Source: Bubalus kerabau
Taxonomy: Eukaryota > Chordata > Mammalia > Artiodactyla > Bovidae
Direction of reading: 5' to 3'
Length of the DNA: 64,000 nucleotides
Assembly: GCF_029407905.1 (NCBI RefSeq)
Contig: NC_073641.1
Coordinates: 15,483,001 to 15,547,000 of the forward strand
The notes beneath the pieces are model-generated. The model worked only from the letters and a program-made list of their open reading frames with translations, ran no database searches and was not told the DNA's origin. This document shows, piece by piece, positions 23,756 to 35,649 of the stretch. A program made the position numbers and the translations under genes. Every line of letters begins with the position of its first letter. Position 1 is the first letter of the stretch.

Positions 23756-23908
23756 AGAAAATGCTTTCCAAGAGTCTGCCAATTCCCAAAGCATGGACAG
23801 CAATAAACAAACTTATTTCTCACTGACAAAAATATGTTGATTGCAATGGTTCCTATTTTGATTAATAAAGATGTGTTTAAAATTTTTTAAAAGCTTAAAA
23901 TTATCTAT

Positions 23909-24375
23909 CAGTTCAGTCGCTCAGTTCTGACTCTTTGTGACCCCATGAATTGCAGCACGCCAGGCCTCCCTGTCCATCACCAACTCCCGGAGTTCACTCA
24001 AACTCAAGTCCATCGAGTCGGTGATGCCATCCAGCCATCTCATCCTCTGTCGTCCCCTTCTCCTCCTGCCCCCAATCCCTCCCAGCATCAGGGTCTTTTC
24101 CAATGAGTCAACTCTTCGCATGAGATGGCCAAAGTATTGGAGTTGCAGCTTTAGCATCAGTCCTTCCAATGAACACCCAGGACTGATCACCTTTAGGATG
24201 GACTGGCTGGATCTCCTTGCAGTCCAAGGGACTCTCAAGAGTCTTCTCTAACACCACAGTTCAAAAGCATCAATTCTTCGGCACTCAGCTTTCTTCACAG
24301 TCCAACTCTCACATCTATACATGGCCACTAGAAAAACCATAGCCTTGACTAGATGCACCTTTGTTGGCAAAGTAA
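23909..24375 (-). mobile_element. BovB 3' fragment
   Basis: Minus-strand BovB C-terminal coding region and 3' end (reversed CAGTTCAGTCGCTCAG), truncated at the TTTGTTGGCAAAGTAA position. It keeps an open frame of about 105 codons but no catalytic motif. Confidence 0.9.
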
Positions 24376-24985
24376 AAACCTAAGAGCGGTACATCTTCAG
24401 AAAAGAACAGAAAGGAGTTTGCACAAAAGAAAAAGTGGATTGGGACATGGAGTTGGTGGGAGGGTAGGGTAGACAACAAGCACATTTGAAGAACCAGATA
24501 CACAAAACAAGCATAAAGTGGGATCTCCAAAAAGGGTAAGTTTTTCTTAGCAAGAAGAATTGGGAGAAGTGTGTCCTGGGCAGTGAGCCAGGTAATAAAA
24601 CCATAGTAGAACAGCTGCATGGCTAAGGCCTCCAGCCATGGAGCTCTCTCTATACTGTGGGAGATACGACACTTGGACAGTTTAACTGTGAAAATAGGGG
24701 AATATTATTTCCCAAGGGACAGGAAATATGTGTAAGAGGACAAGCTACCCTAAGGAGAAACCCATTAGCTAACCAGACCAAAGACAGAAGAACAGGGACT
24801 CATTTGGCCTGGGGAAATACTTAAATGACCAATACGGTATAGTCTGCACCGTAAGTAATATAAAACTTTGAAAAATCTAACATCTGAGGAAAAACCAGAA
24901 GCATGATATAAATTCCAAGCACAATAGGAACAAACTTCCTGTATTTTTAATAGAGCAAAAACAAGATAATGTAAAAGTACTATAC
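24376..24985. other. Unassigned sequence
   Basis: No clear gene or repeat. Minus-strand open frames of up to about 100 codons here have no recognisable domain. Confidence 0.35.
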
Positions 24986-24987
24986 TT

Positions 24988-25139
24988 CTTGACTGGGTTC
25001 AATCCCTGGGTCAGGAAGATCCCCTGGCGGAGGAAACGGCAACCCACTCTAGTACTCTTGCCTGGAAAATTCCAAGGACAGAGGAGCCTTGCAGGCTATA
25101 GTCCATGGGGTCACCAAGAGACCGACACAAAGAGACTGG

Positions 25140-25140
<1 letters not shown>
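24988..25140 (+). mobile_element. Bov-tA SINE, 5'-truncated
   Basis: It begins in the tRNA-like part (GGGTTCAATCCCTGGGTCAG) and continues through GGCAACCCACTCTAGTACTC to the A-part end. It passes directly into a CG/AC dinucleotide array. Confidence 0.85.

Positions 25141-25177
<37 letters not shown>
25141..25177. repeat. (CG)n(AC)n microsatellite at a SINE tail
   Basis: Four or five CG units are followed by about thirteen AC units directly after the Bov-tA end. This is typical microsatellite growth from a SINE tail. Confidence 0.95.
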
Positions 25178-25178
<1 letters not shown>

Positions 25179-25423
25179 TATACGTAGCAGAGATTCAAAT
25201 ACATGTCGACCAAAAATAACACTAAAAAATAAAAATCAATTCCTATAAAAAAAAAAAAGGCAAGAGTTCTTAGAAACTCTACTTTTCTTCCCCAAAAGTA
25301 ATGTAATAATTAAAAAGAACTGAAGACCAAATTAATGAATTAAACAATCACGCCAGAGGATTCTCCCAGAATGGGGGGATGGGGAAACATCAAATAACAA
25401 GAGCTCTACAGTCCCAACATCCA

Positions 25424-26754
25424 CCTAAGTTCTCAAAGTGTGAGCAATGAGCCAGGGAAGTCCTGAGACACTTTCAAGGAATTTTCAAGGTCTAAACTAT
25501 TTCATCCTAATATTATAACATCATTTACCCTTTCCCACTATATTAACGCAATGGTAGGTAAAATCTCTAGTATCTTAGCACAAAGGCAGTGAAATTAAGC
25601 TAGACTAGCAGCATTATATACTCACAGATTTCTTTTCAAACACTTAAGGATATCTTTAATGAAGCAGTAAAAAAATAACTTTTTCAGCATGGATCAAATT
25701 TGGACCATCAGCAGTAAAAGCATGGAGTCCTAACCACTGGACTGCCACAGAATTTCCCCTCCAATAAAACAATAATTTTATTAATTCTCAACTCTTCAAT
25801 ATATGTCTTCTTCATATTCTGTAGAGAATTGGCAATCTTGAGGAAAAGGACTTAGACTTATAAAGTAAACTAGCCTTTTTTTTTTTTTTTTTTTTTAATG
25901 GAACAACATTTTGACCTTAAAGAGAATGAGAAACTATGGTTATACAGATTTAGGAATTTGGCAGACATTTTCTCAAAAATAAACCAAGTAAGCCTGTAAC
26001 TTCAAGGGGAAAACACTGACAGTATTTGTTACCAATGATGAGTATTTGAGCTTCCAAGTGAAAATTCAGAATTCTGGAAAACTTTTTATCTGCCACCCTG
26101 AGCTTGACAGCTTCATATTAATGAGATCACTTGTGACATTAACAAGTTTTCTGATTTTATTACTGCAAAATGAAATGTGTCAACTTTTGGGGAAAATGTA
26201 CTAACTCAACGAACCAATATTTCCCAAACAACCAATACATGGTGTTACAAAATCGTAAACAGGCAAAAGATTCATTCTAAGTGCAAGCTACACCATGGAC
26301 TTTCAGGAAACAAGAAATGGAAATTCATTAATATGATTTCAGATTCAACACTGCAGGTTGAACCAACTACCACTTGCCAAGTTTTGGCTAAAATCGCTCT
26401 CCCTTTTCCAACCATATGTCTGTATGATACTGGATTTTCTTCATATACTTCAACCAAAACGGTATACTACAAGATTGAATGCTGAAGCAGATACGAGAAT
26501 CAAAGTGTTTTCTATTCAACCAGACACAAGAGCCTTACAAATACATATAATAATGCCACTATTTGTTTTGGGAAACAGTTATATTTTTGTTAAAAGTGTT
26601 ACACTAACACACAATGGTTTATTTAATTAATTTGTTAAACTCTGTAATACAGGAAATAAAATAAATATAACCCATGTAAACTAAACCTCTGTGGGGTTCT
26701 CGGCAAATTTTAAGAGTAAAGGAATCCTAAGAATAAAAAGTTTGAGAACAGCTG
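25424..26754 (+). mobile_element. Second hAT transposon relic
   Basis: The left end has GTTCTCAAAGTGTG and the right end AAAGTTTGAGAACAGCTG, the usual inverted terminal motif of hAT/Charlie-like elements. Internal sequence follows a hAT transposase: TTTGGCAGACATTTTCTC (25957), CTTGACAGCTTC (26103), and the C-terminal dimerisation region, where LPFPTICL and TGFSSYTSTKT can be read near 26400-26460. Several stops and deletions show it is dead. A CHR fragment (25678-25765) and a T-run (25877-25896) interrupt it. The subfamily is undetermined. Confidence 0.78.
25678..25765 (-). mobile_element. CHR-type SINE fragment inside the hAT relic
   Basis: The reversed head CCTAACCACTGGACTGCCAC near 25729 and a T-rich tail lie between degenerate AAAAAAATAA / AAAACAATAA flanks, with hAT sequence on both sides. 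Confidence 0.7.
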
Positions 26755-29700
26755 CTTTAGGGCTAATTACTATTACTTGTAATTTTACTATGCTATAATT
26801 GAGTGAATCCTCCCAACGACAAATAAAATGTATATAGCACTCTTCCCTAAAGCAAGCTGAGATTATTTAAATTTTTTATTTTTATACAATTTTTAAAAGT
26901 TACTTCCCATTTAGTTACTACAAAACATGGGCTATATTCCTTGCAATGTGAGACTACTCTGTTTTCTAAGTTAGTCTTTTTTCCACTTTTCTATTCTCTC
27001 ATTGTAGCATAGTCCCTAGCTTCATGATGTTGTCAATGTGCTTTCTCACCTCTTCTAGTACATGAAAGGCAAGAAACAGCTCAGTATAATCAAAAACAAA
27101 TGTGCTGTGAATAAGGATGCCCCTAGGAATGAAGCCCCCAGATTTTATTACATCTATTTTGATTACTTAAATATCTTTGTTATTTTCAATTTTTTATACC
27201 ACATTCTACAAGTAAATAATCTCCAGATAAGTAGAATCTTCTTTTATTAACTTAATTTTTAGATATTCTTTTCTATTCTTTTCTATTTCTATACACTGTC
27301 GATTATAAAGCCTGGCATGGCCTTCATCCAATGGTACCTGGAAAAATTTGAAGTGAGAAGAATAAAATAAGTGACAGAATTTCATGCTATTTCATAACAA
27401 GATAAAAGAAGGCAATTTCAAAAATTTAGACACTGACAAATAAGACACCTAATCTGAGAAGAAGTAAAGGAATAGAGAAGGGAGATACAGAAGAATAAGC
27501 TTTAGTGCTGTAAGAGGCCAAAAGCATAATACAGCAAGAAGGTAAAGGGGGTTACTTAACATAAGAATACATAGTAACACGATATTATCTTAACAGAGGT
27601 TATTTTAGGGATATTGAAGAGAAAAAAGAAATGAGGAAACAAAGTAAAATTAAAACAAAATATACTGAGGAGTATTAGGTTAAATATTGGCATGTAAATT
27701 GAGTGGGAATGAAAAGGGATGTTGAAAGTTCAGTGGAACTGACCAAATGTCTTCTACTCATCTTTTAAACAATTTTTGAAGTAGTCAGCATAAACTGGTA
27801 AAGTTCAGAAATGGGAGACGGAGCCAAGTATAATTAAAAAAACAGAAGCTGAACATGGAGTGAATAGGGGAAGTAAATGAAGCTAACTATAAAAATAGGA
27901 AGATAAAGGAATTAGAGAAGAATGCTGAGTAAAGATAGATTTCTCCTTTACAATTAGGAAACAAGACAGAAAAAGTTAAAAGTTAAATCTAATGGGTGTA
28001 CTACCATTCAAGTGACTACAGGCACAAATAAAAATAATAGGGAGTAAAATCACAGAAAAAGTGGAAAGCAGAAATGCTGAGCTTATTTCCTTAGACAATT
28101 CGAAAGTAGGTATTATAGAGCATAATTCACACACAGATTTTTTCGTGGTAAATAGTGTGCATTCAAAAACTGAATAATTTCTTATGAAGAACTAAACACA
28201 GGTACAATATATGTTATCAGGAAAGGAAAAGAGAAAGGCTTCTTTAGGAATTTATAACATACGTGTTCCCCACCCCCCCAAAAAAACACAACGTGATAGA
28301 GAAATGGATGAGCAAGGGTAAGAGTCAAAATAAAAATGCAGTCAACAAAGTCTGTTTAAAGACAATCTAGATAAGTAGCAATTACAAAAGGAAAAATTAC
28401 TTTCCTATCCAACATTACTAAAATCTGCATTAGCCCAAATACTTTATAAACACTGCCATAATCTATTTCTAAACCAAAAACAACTTAAATTCTAAACTGT
28501 GTCATCTATAAGCTATTATTTAAAATAAATGGCCAAATATGCACCTAATTTTCTGAAATTTTCATGTCTGTCTTATAGTAAGGTGTTGTTTATACCAAAA
28601 GTCCAATACCAATATCACTAAAATAACTGAATTTTAGAGATTTACCAACAATATATATGAAATATCACTAATTATAGTTACTTTATTAAGAAAAAACATG
28701 CAATAAAAAATTTGCTTTCTATATATGAACCTCTGTAAGCTTTTTAGACATGAAAAATTTGTAATAGCTTGTTCTCAAACAACAGGCAGACTTCCTAATA
28801 TAATATTTGAATCAATTAGTTGGAAAGATTAAGTTTATCACCATGGAAAACTCTTGAGTACCTTCAATAAACAGGCCATTCAGTGTGCATTTTGTACAGA
28901 CACCTTGGAAGTACTCTAGATTTGCCAATTTAATCCAAGAAAACTCTAAGAATATTAAGAATATCCAAATTTTGAAGCCATTTTAAAATATTTTAATTAT
29001 CATTTTTTTAATCTTTTTAAACCACGGTCACATTTTAAACAAGATTTTGAAAAATAGTTTGATAATACATTAAAACCTAAAATTCCTTTAAGTTAATTCA
29101 ATACCAAACTAAGTCTGCATTTAAACATACTATTGCTCCTCCCCCAAGGGAAAAAGAAAATTCAAGAACTGTATCTAAAAACAGGGATTTAAGTAGGTAT
29201 TTTCCAGGGCTATAATTCTTTCTATAAGTAAAATGTACTAATGCAGAGAAACATTTTTGCAAAGTGATAGCTCTCTATAAAAGACTTGCTCTATTAAGGC
29301 TTTGTTGCTCTGAAGCCAAGTATAAACCATATAAGGAGACTGAAGTTCAATGCCATTTATTTTGTTCCCCTCTTTCAGATGCCCAAGAATAACCTCTTTC
29401 GTTGCCTAATGATACGTTCCAAAATCATAAAGTCGATCAGTTAACTACTTTAAATTTCCTGATAAAGTTACTTTGACTTAACAGGAATTACCTGATGGTT
29501 CACAAATCTTAGCAACAATTTAAAAAAATTTTAAAGGCGTTCTAGAGATTAAGCTTTAGGGAAAAATTCAAAACAGAGGTGAAAGATTCCCATTTTGAAA
29601 TGTATTTGTGAAATAATTTGATTCAGTCCTTTATGACCTAACTTTTCTCTCCTTTGAACTAAAGAAAGCCAACTATTCTTTCTTGAGGTAGCATGGGCAA

Positions 29701-30850
29701 TTAAACATCCGTTTATATTTAAGATATGCCTACCAACCAAATACCATACTTATTTAATATTTATTCAAAAGCATAGTATAATCTTTCACCTCCCTTTACC
29801 ACAAAAGTACAAACGGAAAAAAACCAACCTTAAAAAGACACATTAAAACACCACTGAAGAAACCGTTTTGTGTTTGCTGCGACCAAAACTGGTTTGATCT
29901 ATAAAGACTACCGATTGGTTCAGAAGTGTTTGTATTTATGACTGGTGGAATGTCTCCCATGCTTCAATAACCCCTGCCCCCACCGTAGATACTCATCAGC
30001 TCTTAGGCGGCCAAAACATTCGGGCCAACACAAAAATGTAAATACTGTACTATTCCAAAAGCACAGATGTTTATCATAATCACTGTGATGCCCATGAAAA
30101 TTGTTGTAAGCGTTTTACTTTCCTTCCTCTGTGTCCTCTTTTGAATTGCACCTAAGTCCCAACAAACCAAACTATTTCACAGGTGTTTACGTGTGTTTTT
30201 AATTGTAACACTCTTTATCGACAATACTTACTCCCTCCTTTTTCTATTCTCAGTAAGAAGAAAAACCTAGCCGACAGTTGTTTTCAATTAATTAACCAAA
30301 CAAATATTATCAAGTTCTAAATGTCTGAAAGGAACAAGTTATTGAAGAAATCTATTTATTACCCACCTAGAAAAACGACTAAGAATGGCAAAGGTTTCTG
30401 TTTCATAAAACTCAATGAAATATATCCATAAAGACTGCTACTAAAAACAAATCTATATAGATACAATTAAACGCAAAGGCCAAGTAATCGGTAACAGTAT
30501 AAACAAATGTGGCAGCCATCTCAGCAGCAGCAAATCGCTCCCTGCAGGGACCTAACTTTCTTCCAAAACAAAAGTTGCCAGGTTCAGCAACTTAATGAAT
30601 CAGAAATATACACAGTGTATATGTTCCAGGAATCTAAGACTTCTGGACCTTGTGCCAAACAAAGGCACTCTTCTTCGGATTGCTTAAAACTTTTCGTCCC
30701 ACCTCATTCTTACAACCTCTTATAAAATAACCAAAGAGGGAGTAACATCTTACTATTCAGCACCTAAAACACTATCCCGTTCGACATCAGAAAAGGAGAA
30801 TTTAGGGGAACTTGAGAAAAAACCGAAAAACACTAAAGTTTCCTCTCTTT
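26755..30850. other. Repeat-poor AT-rich stretch next to the CpG island
   Basis: About 4.1 kb without any BovB, SINE, L1 or LTR that I can recognise, unlike the rest of the window. No open frame shows a domain. A reversed CCAAT box (ATTGGTTC) lies near 29914 among moderately GC-containing sequence. A repeat-poor flank to a CpG-island promoter is often regulatory, but nothing specific can be assigned. Confidence 0.45.
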
Positions 30851-31181
30851 TCTGGCCCGGGAGCTTTGTGGCTCGTAGACACTTCTCGTGAAATTTACCT
30901 TTCGGTCGGGCAGTGTCTCAAGGCAGCTTTTTCAAGGCTTCGCCTGACATGATTTCCTTCCCTTCATTAGTCACTTCGGATCCAGCCCAATTTCTCTCTC
31001 CGGTGAGAGCGGATGTGGAGTGGCCTCCCGCAGTAGGAAGAGTAGGTGGCTTTGGTGGGGGCTGGGACGCGCGGGCTGGTTTCCCGGTCTCGAGTTTTGC
31101 AGGAGTTTCCCAGCCCCAACTAGGATCCCCGCCGAGAAAAAAACTTTTCACTCGTGACACCGCCCGGAATTACCGTGCGAA

Positions 31182-31187
31182 ACTCAC
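31182..31187 (-). promoter_or_regulatory. Candidate splice donor of a minus-strand non-coding first exon
   Basis: On the minus strand the sequence CAGGAA is followed by GTGAGT, a perfect intron-side donor, at the edge of the CpG-rich core. It would end a first exon lying between here and about 32 kb and send the transcript toward lower coordinates. This is inference from a motif only. Confidence 0.35.
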
Positions 31188-31359
31188 TTCCTGCCTTGGC
31201 GAACAGCAGGATCCAGCTCGGTCCAGGGGAACCCGGAAAACCAGCTCCACGCGCGCCGGGGAGGGCGAGGGGAGGGGGCGTGCGCCCCGAGCCTGGGACT
31301 CCGGGCGACCCGCGCGCCCCGATACCGGACGGCGGCCGAACCCGGCCGGCGGGGGCGAA

Positions 31360-31365
31360 GACGTC
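31360..31365. promoter_or_regulatory. CRE half/core palindrome GACGTC
   Basis: GACGTC lies within the CpG island, in the context AAGACGTCGCC. A second copy is at 32077-32082. These are possible CREB/ATF sites, not proven. Confidence 0.4.
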
Positions 31366-31481
31366 GCCGCGGCGCTGGGAGAGCCGCGGTCGCGCTAGGC
31401 CGCCACCTCCTCCTTGCCGCCGCCCCCGGAGCCGGGCGGCGGGGTTATTGTCTCGATAGAGCCTGCCGCGCCCTTCGCCTG

Positions 31482-31503
31482 CGCCGCCGCCGCCGCCGCC
31501 GCG
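31482..31503. repeat. (GCC)n trinucleotide run in the CpG island
   Basis: About seven GCC units precede GCGGCCGCC. Such runs in GC-rich 5' untranslated regions are often length-polymorphic. Confidence 0.9.
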
Positions 31504-31832
31504 GCCGCCCCGAGCCGGAGCCGAGGGGCCGGGCTGGCTCGATGGCGGCCCCCTCCCCGGGCCGTCCGTCGGGCTGTCCGTCCTTCCGTCCGTCCCTCCC
31601 CGCCTTCCCTCCTCGCCCTCGAGCCCTCTTCTCCTCCTCCTCCCGTTTTCCCGCCGCCGTCCCCTCGCGCCCCTCCTCGTTCTTCTTCCCAGGCGGCGGT
31701 GGCTCCCCCGGGAAGTGCAAAGGCTGAGGGCAGGCGGCGGCTTCGTCTCCTCAGGAGCTCGCGGGGCCGCGGCAGGGGCCGAGGCTGCGTCCCGCGCCGC
31801 CGCGCCACATTCACTCGAGCGAGAGACTGCGA

Positions 31833-31841
31833 GGGGCGGGG
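31833..31841 (+). promoter_or_regulatory. GC box GGGGCGGGG
   Basis: A perfect Sp1/KLF-type GC box. Identical boxes occur at 31980-31988 and 32113-32121, so three lie within 290 bp of the island. Confidence 0.55.
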
Positions 31842-32076
31842 AGGGAGGGAGCGGAGAGAAAGGAGGAGGAAGGGGGCTGGGGCGCCGGAGAGTCACTGCC
31901 TCACAGGCCGCGGCGGCAACAGCGCCACCGCCCCGGCGGCGAGGGGGGAAGAGCAGCGCGCGGCGGCGGCTCCGCGGCGGGGGCGGGGCGGCCTCCCGCG
32001 GGCTTCGCCCCAACCGCCAACAGCCGGGCTGAAGGCCGGCGCGAGCCAGTCACCGCGCGCGGGGGCGGTGCGGGCC

Positions 32077-32082
32077 GACGTC
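32077..32082. promoter_or_regulatory. CRE core palindrome GACGTC (second)
   Basis: Context CCGACGTCGG, a 10-bp palindrome, just upstream of the G-rich run. Confidence 0.4.
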
Positions 32083-32087
32083 GGCGG

Positions 32088-32121
32088 CGGGGGGCGGGGG
32101 GCCGGGGACCGGGGGGCGGGG
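32088..32121 (+). promoter_or_regulatory. G-quadruplex-forming run
   Basis: Five G-tracts of at least four Gs are separated by loops of one to three bases (G-runs near 32089, 32096, 32104, 32111, 32118). This exceeds the usual criterion for a stable quadruplex on the plus strand. It overlaps a GC box. Confidence 0.75.
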
Positions 32122-32310
32122 CTGGTGGCGGCCGGGGGTTCGCTGGTGAGGCCCGCTGCAGCCCAGGCCCCAGAGGCCTGCCTGCAGCTCCCCGGCTCCT
32201 CAAGGTGGGGGACTCCGACTAAGTGGAGCCCGGCTTGCCCGGTGCCCAGCTTGGGAGACCGAGAGTCTCCAGGCCTCCGCCACCCCGGCCGATTGAGTTT
32301 CTTTGTACGA

Positions 32311-34185
32311 CAGTGATCGGTTCAAGTCCAACCCCGATTTCAAGGCTGCAGGTATCTCTTTCAACTGCAGCACTCCAACTTCCTCTAATGGCACGCTCGG
32401 TTTGCAGGAAACCACAGCGGCAGCTCGGAGAAGCTTCCCACGCCGGCCCTTGCTCCGAGCTTGCTCGCTCAGCAACGCAGCTCCTCCGAGTCTCAGCCTC
32501 ACATGGGTGGGGAGACAAAGCTGGCCCTGGGAGGGGGAAAATGGCCCTCGAAATTGCCTCAAGATAATGCCTTTGTTAGAGGAAATATTGGTTACACTCC
32601 GATACGCGACGTAGGCTTCCAACCCTGGAGGTTTCGGTGGTGCAGTCGTTGAATTTCGCTGGCCCTAGTGATTCAGCCTGGCAGCGTTTGCGTTTATTGC
32701 GGAGAGAGCTGCTTAGGCATTCTATCAACACATATGGCATAAAACGCCTCAACCATAACATTGCACAGTTTTTGCAGTTACTGCCTTACATATGTTAACA
32801 GACAAGACGGCCTTGTTTTACCCCGAGAAGGAACGCAATAGATACGAAACAAACCATTCCCCGCCCCCAGTCTCTGCTGTACTTAACAGCGTACAAGGAT
32901 GGTAATTAGTCTAACTCTATGTCCCTGAAGTCATTGCTTCAGTTCTTCCTTCTGTGTTCCAGAGATAATTATTTATAACCAACTTTGAATAAAGAGCTGT
33001 ATGCCCTACAGATGGTTTGGGCTTGGATCCAAAGGAAGGAGTTGATGAAGTCCATCAAAGAATTATTTACCAAAGTGAGTTATACTCTAGTGACAAACAC
33101 TTGAAATAACCCGGGAGACGTTCAAGACATTCTATGAGGGTGGGGAGCTATTAACTACTTCAGGACTGCAAGAATTAACAGACCTAGGGCCCTAGCCTAA
33201 GAGCAGAAGTTGAAGGTTCACAGATAGTGCCAAAGTGTTCAGGTTTATTCAGTGCTGAACTGAAGGTAAAAGCATTAAACTGGAAGTTAGGAAGAGAAAC
33301 GGCAGCCGGGTATACTAGTAATACCAAGCTAATTATCCATTTTGGCCATTGTATAAAAGTTAGCGTATTATATAAGCTAATTTTAATCATCACAGGAAAA
33401 ATCTCCTACCCCACTTTCAAAAACTGCTTTGAGTTTGCCCAGACTCAGTGGTAGAGCTCTCTCTCCTAAAGCAAGCCAGGATGGAGAGTCTCCCAGATCA
33501 GAGCGAGACCGGATGGCTTCTGGGATTCTAGTGTTGCATCTGGTCTGAAATTGGTTCAAGACTCCTTTGAATGTGGCCTCATAGATTCAGGTAGACCTAA
33601 CTTCCCCTTCCCGATCCCAATCCTCAACCTAAATAAATAGGACCAGACCAGTCTGTGGGCTAGAACCTGCCCTGTCCCCCTAGTCTCTTTTTTTTTTTTT
33701 TTTAACCTTAGAGACCTACTGGTTCCAATAGGTTCCAATCTGGACCTATCTGGGTGATTACTATGAGGCTTAGAAAAGTACCTATAACCCAAAACCCCTC
33801 CTCCAATTCACCTGAAGTTTTGCCACTAGAGTTTAATCCCTTTGAGTGGTTTATTTCTCTAGCACAAAGACATAATCCGAGGGAAAGGTAATATTTTAAG
33901 CTTTATTAGTCATTTATACCAATTCATCAGATTGTTTCCCCAAAGCAGCTTTTGATGGAAGGGAATATAGAGATAGCATATGCTGATGCTGAGTAGGCAG
34001 GAGAGGGAAATGTGGTTTCATTCTTTGGGGCCATCCACAGAGAGTAGAGTGGTAGAGACAATAAAGTGCCCCCCTCCCAACTGATTGTTAAATAAGTCCT
34101 ACTTACTCATACTGCTAGAATGAGCCCCAAAACACTGGCCTTAACAGAATGGAAGCCAGGATGCACTTATCAATGTCACGCATTT
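32311..34185. other. Unique-looking sequence downstream of the CpG island
   Basis: Moderate GC to about 32700, then AT-rich. A CAG|GTATCT donor-like motif lies at about 32347-32355. A short frame near 33012-33100 sits between a CCCTACAG acceptor-like motif and an AAAGTGAGT donor-like motif but lacks a convincing polypyrimidine tract. No repeat was recognised apart from a T-run at 33688-33703. Confidence 0.4.
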
Positions 34186-34186
34186 G

Positions 34187-34312
34187 GGCGGTTCCCTAGC
34201 AGTCCAGTAGTTAGGATTTGGCACTTGCACTGCAGGGATCTGAGTTCCATCCCTGGTGGGGGAACTAAGATCCCACAAACCATGTGGTACAGGCAAATTT
34301 AAAAAAAAAAAC
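34187..34312 (+). mobile_element. CHR-type SINE
   Basis: Plus-strand head GGTTCCCTAGCAGTCCAGTA, middle GAACTAAGATCCCACAAACC and an A-run tail at about 34302-34312. Confidence 0.82.
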
Positions 34313-35649
34313 AAACCTATTTTGACATATTTCTTTAATAGCCCCTTTGCAAAGTTTCTTCAGCAGAAATTCACACAGAAAGGTGAAAAGACAGTCTTAT
34401 GATCAGGGTACTCAATAATCAAAAATAATGATTCATCTTTATTATTCATCAATGACTACTTAGTTCTAACTCATATGAGCAGCACATACAGATAGAGCTA
34501 AATCTTCCATTTGTTCTTTTTATACAAGGCATTTCTGTTCTGTGCTATACAGATTAGTTTGTTTTGAAAATCCTACTATAGTTGACCTAAGATGGACTTA
34601 ACATTTCAATTTATGCTTAAAAGGAGAACTTAAACCCCACTTTAAATAAGAGTGCCTGTGACTCGGTAATAATTAACTGAACTCCAGGACCGCCTTAGAG
34701 AGTAAACTAATAAATATTTGTTGATAGTATAGCTCAATCTTCCCCATTGTGATTCTCTAAATAATTCTCTGTGAAAGCAGGAATTCCTTCTTAGGGATTC
34801 CTCTTCCCAATGGCTGGGCTCAGGAAAGGTCTATTAGAGATAAGCCACCTATCTGAAGGAGAGCTGTAAGACCTTAAATGTTCCAGGGAATGCACATAGC
34901 CTGCATGTGGTGGCGGGGTGGAGGGGTTGGGGGAGATGTGGAGAGCCTACCCACTGTTTTAAAAAGAATTCCCCTGTCATTTCCCCCATGCCTGCCCAGC
35001 AGCTGTGCAAAAGCACTGTGGGCACAAAGTTAGCAGAATGTGAGGAAAAGTTTAGGGTGCTCGTTCTTCTTTTCTCCCGTTCTCAACAACTGTAAATAAT
35101 TGGTTACCTAAAAACCAAAGTTTTTATCATAGCAGTTTCGGGAAAAATTAATTTTTGAGCTAGAATGGTGTTATACTTGGGGGAAAAAAATGTCTAGAAG
35201 CTTTAGATGAAGTAGATCAAAATGCATTATAACATGCATTTTTAGTAGGAACTGACTTTCCTATTTTCACTTCCATCTTAGTGCCTAGATAGAGGGGGCA
35301 AGAGGTTAAGGTGGCAAGCGTGTGAGAAAGGACTTTGGGCTCAAAAGAGGAAGTACATACAGGAAGCAAAATTAAGAATTTTATAATATACAGGGAATGG
35401 AATCATCCCTCCAATAGCATATTTCTTTCTTTCACACCTATTTTCAATAATATTTTATGAATCACAGGGAAGTCTGCCTCAACTTATGAAAAGGTTTTGA
35501 AGTATTCCCCTCAATATGTGCTTGATAATTTTTTTCTATCTTATACATTTGGTAGCCTATTTTTTCAGACATCTAAATTTTCAGATGTCTTATGAAATTT
35601 TTAAAAGTATGGAGAAAATAAATGGTGCATGGTGATTATTCTTGTGACC
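34313..35649. other. Unassigned sequence
   Basis: No gene or confident repeat. A G-rich segment GGTGGCGGGGTGGAGGGGTTGG occupies about 34909-34930. Confidence 0.35.

Larger units (their letters stand above)
30990..32310. promoter_or_regulatory. CpG island, candidate promoter and first exon of an unidentified host gene
   Basis: Base composition changes abruptly from AT-rich to very GC- and CpG-rich, densest from about 31230 to 32160. It contains GC boxes, CRE-like palindromes, a GATGGCGGC (YY1-like) motif at 31541 and trinucleotide runs, and no TATA box is evident. This is the pattern of a CpG-island promoter with dispersed start sites. Long frames on both strands are low-complexity products of the GC bias and are not called as genes. 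Candidate splice donors exist on both strands, so the direction of transcription, or bidirectionality, is undecided. Confidence 0.88.

Noticed and set aside
31120..32316. Open frames of 100-300 codons on both strands of the CpG island
   Set aside because: They are Pro/Arg/Ala/Gly low-complexity translations of GC-rich DNA, overlap each other on opposite strands and show no domain. Stops are scarce simply because of composition.
33012..33106. Possible short coding exon with acceptor- and donor-like motifs
   Set aside because: The polypyrimidine tract is poor, the frame is only about 33 codons and ends in a stop, and no protein family was recognised. Worth only a conservation check.
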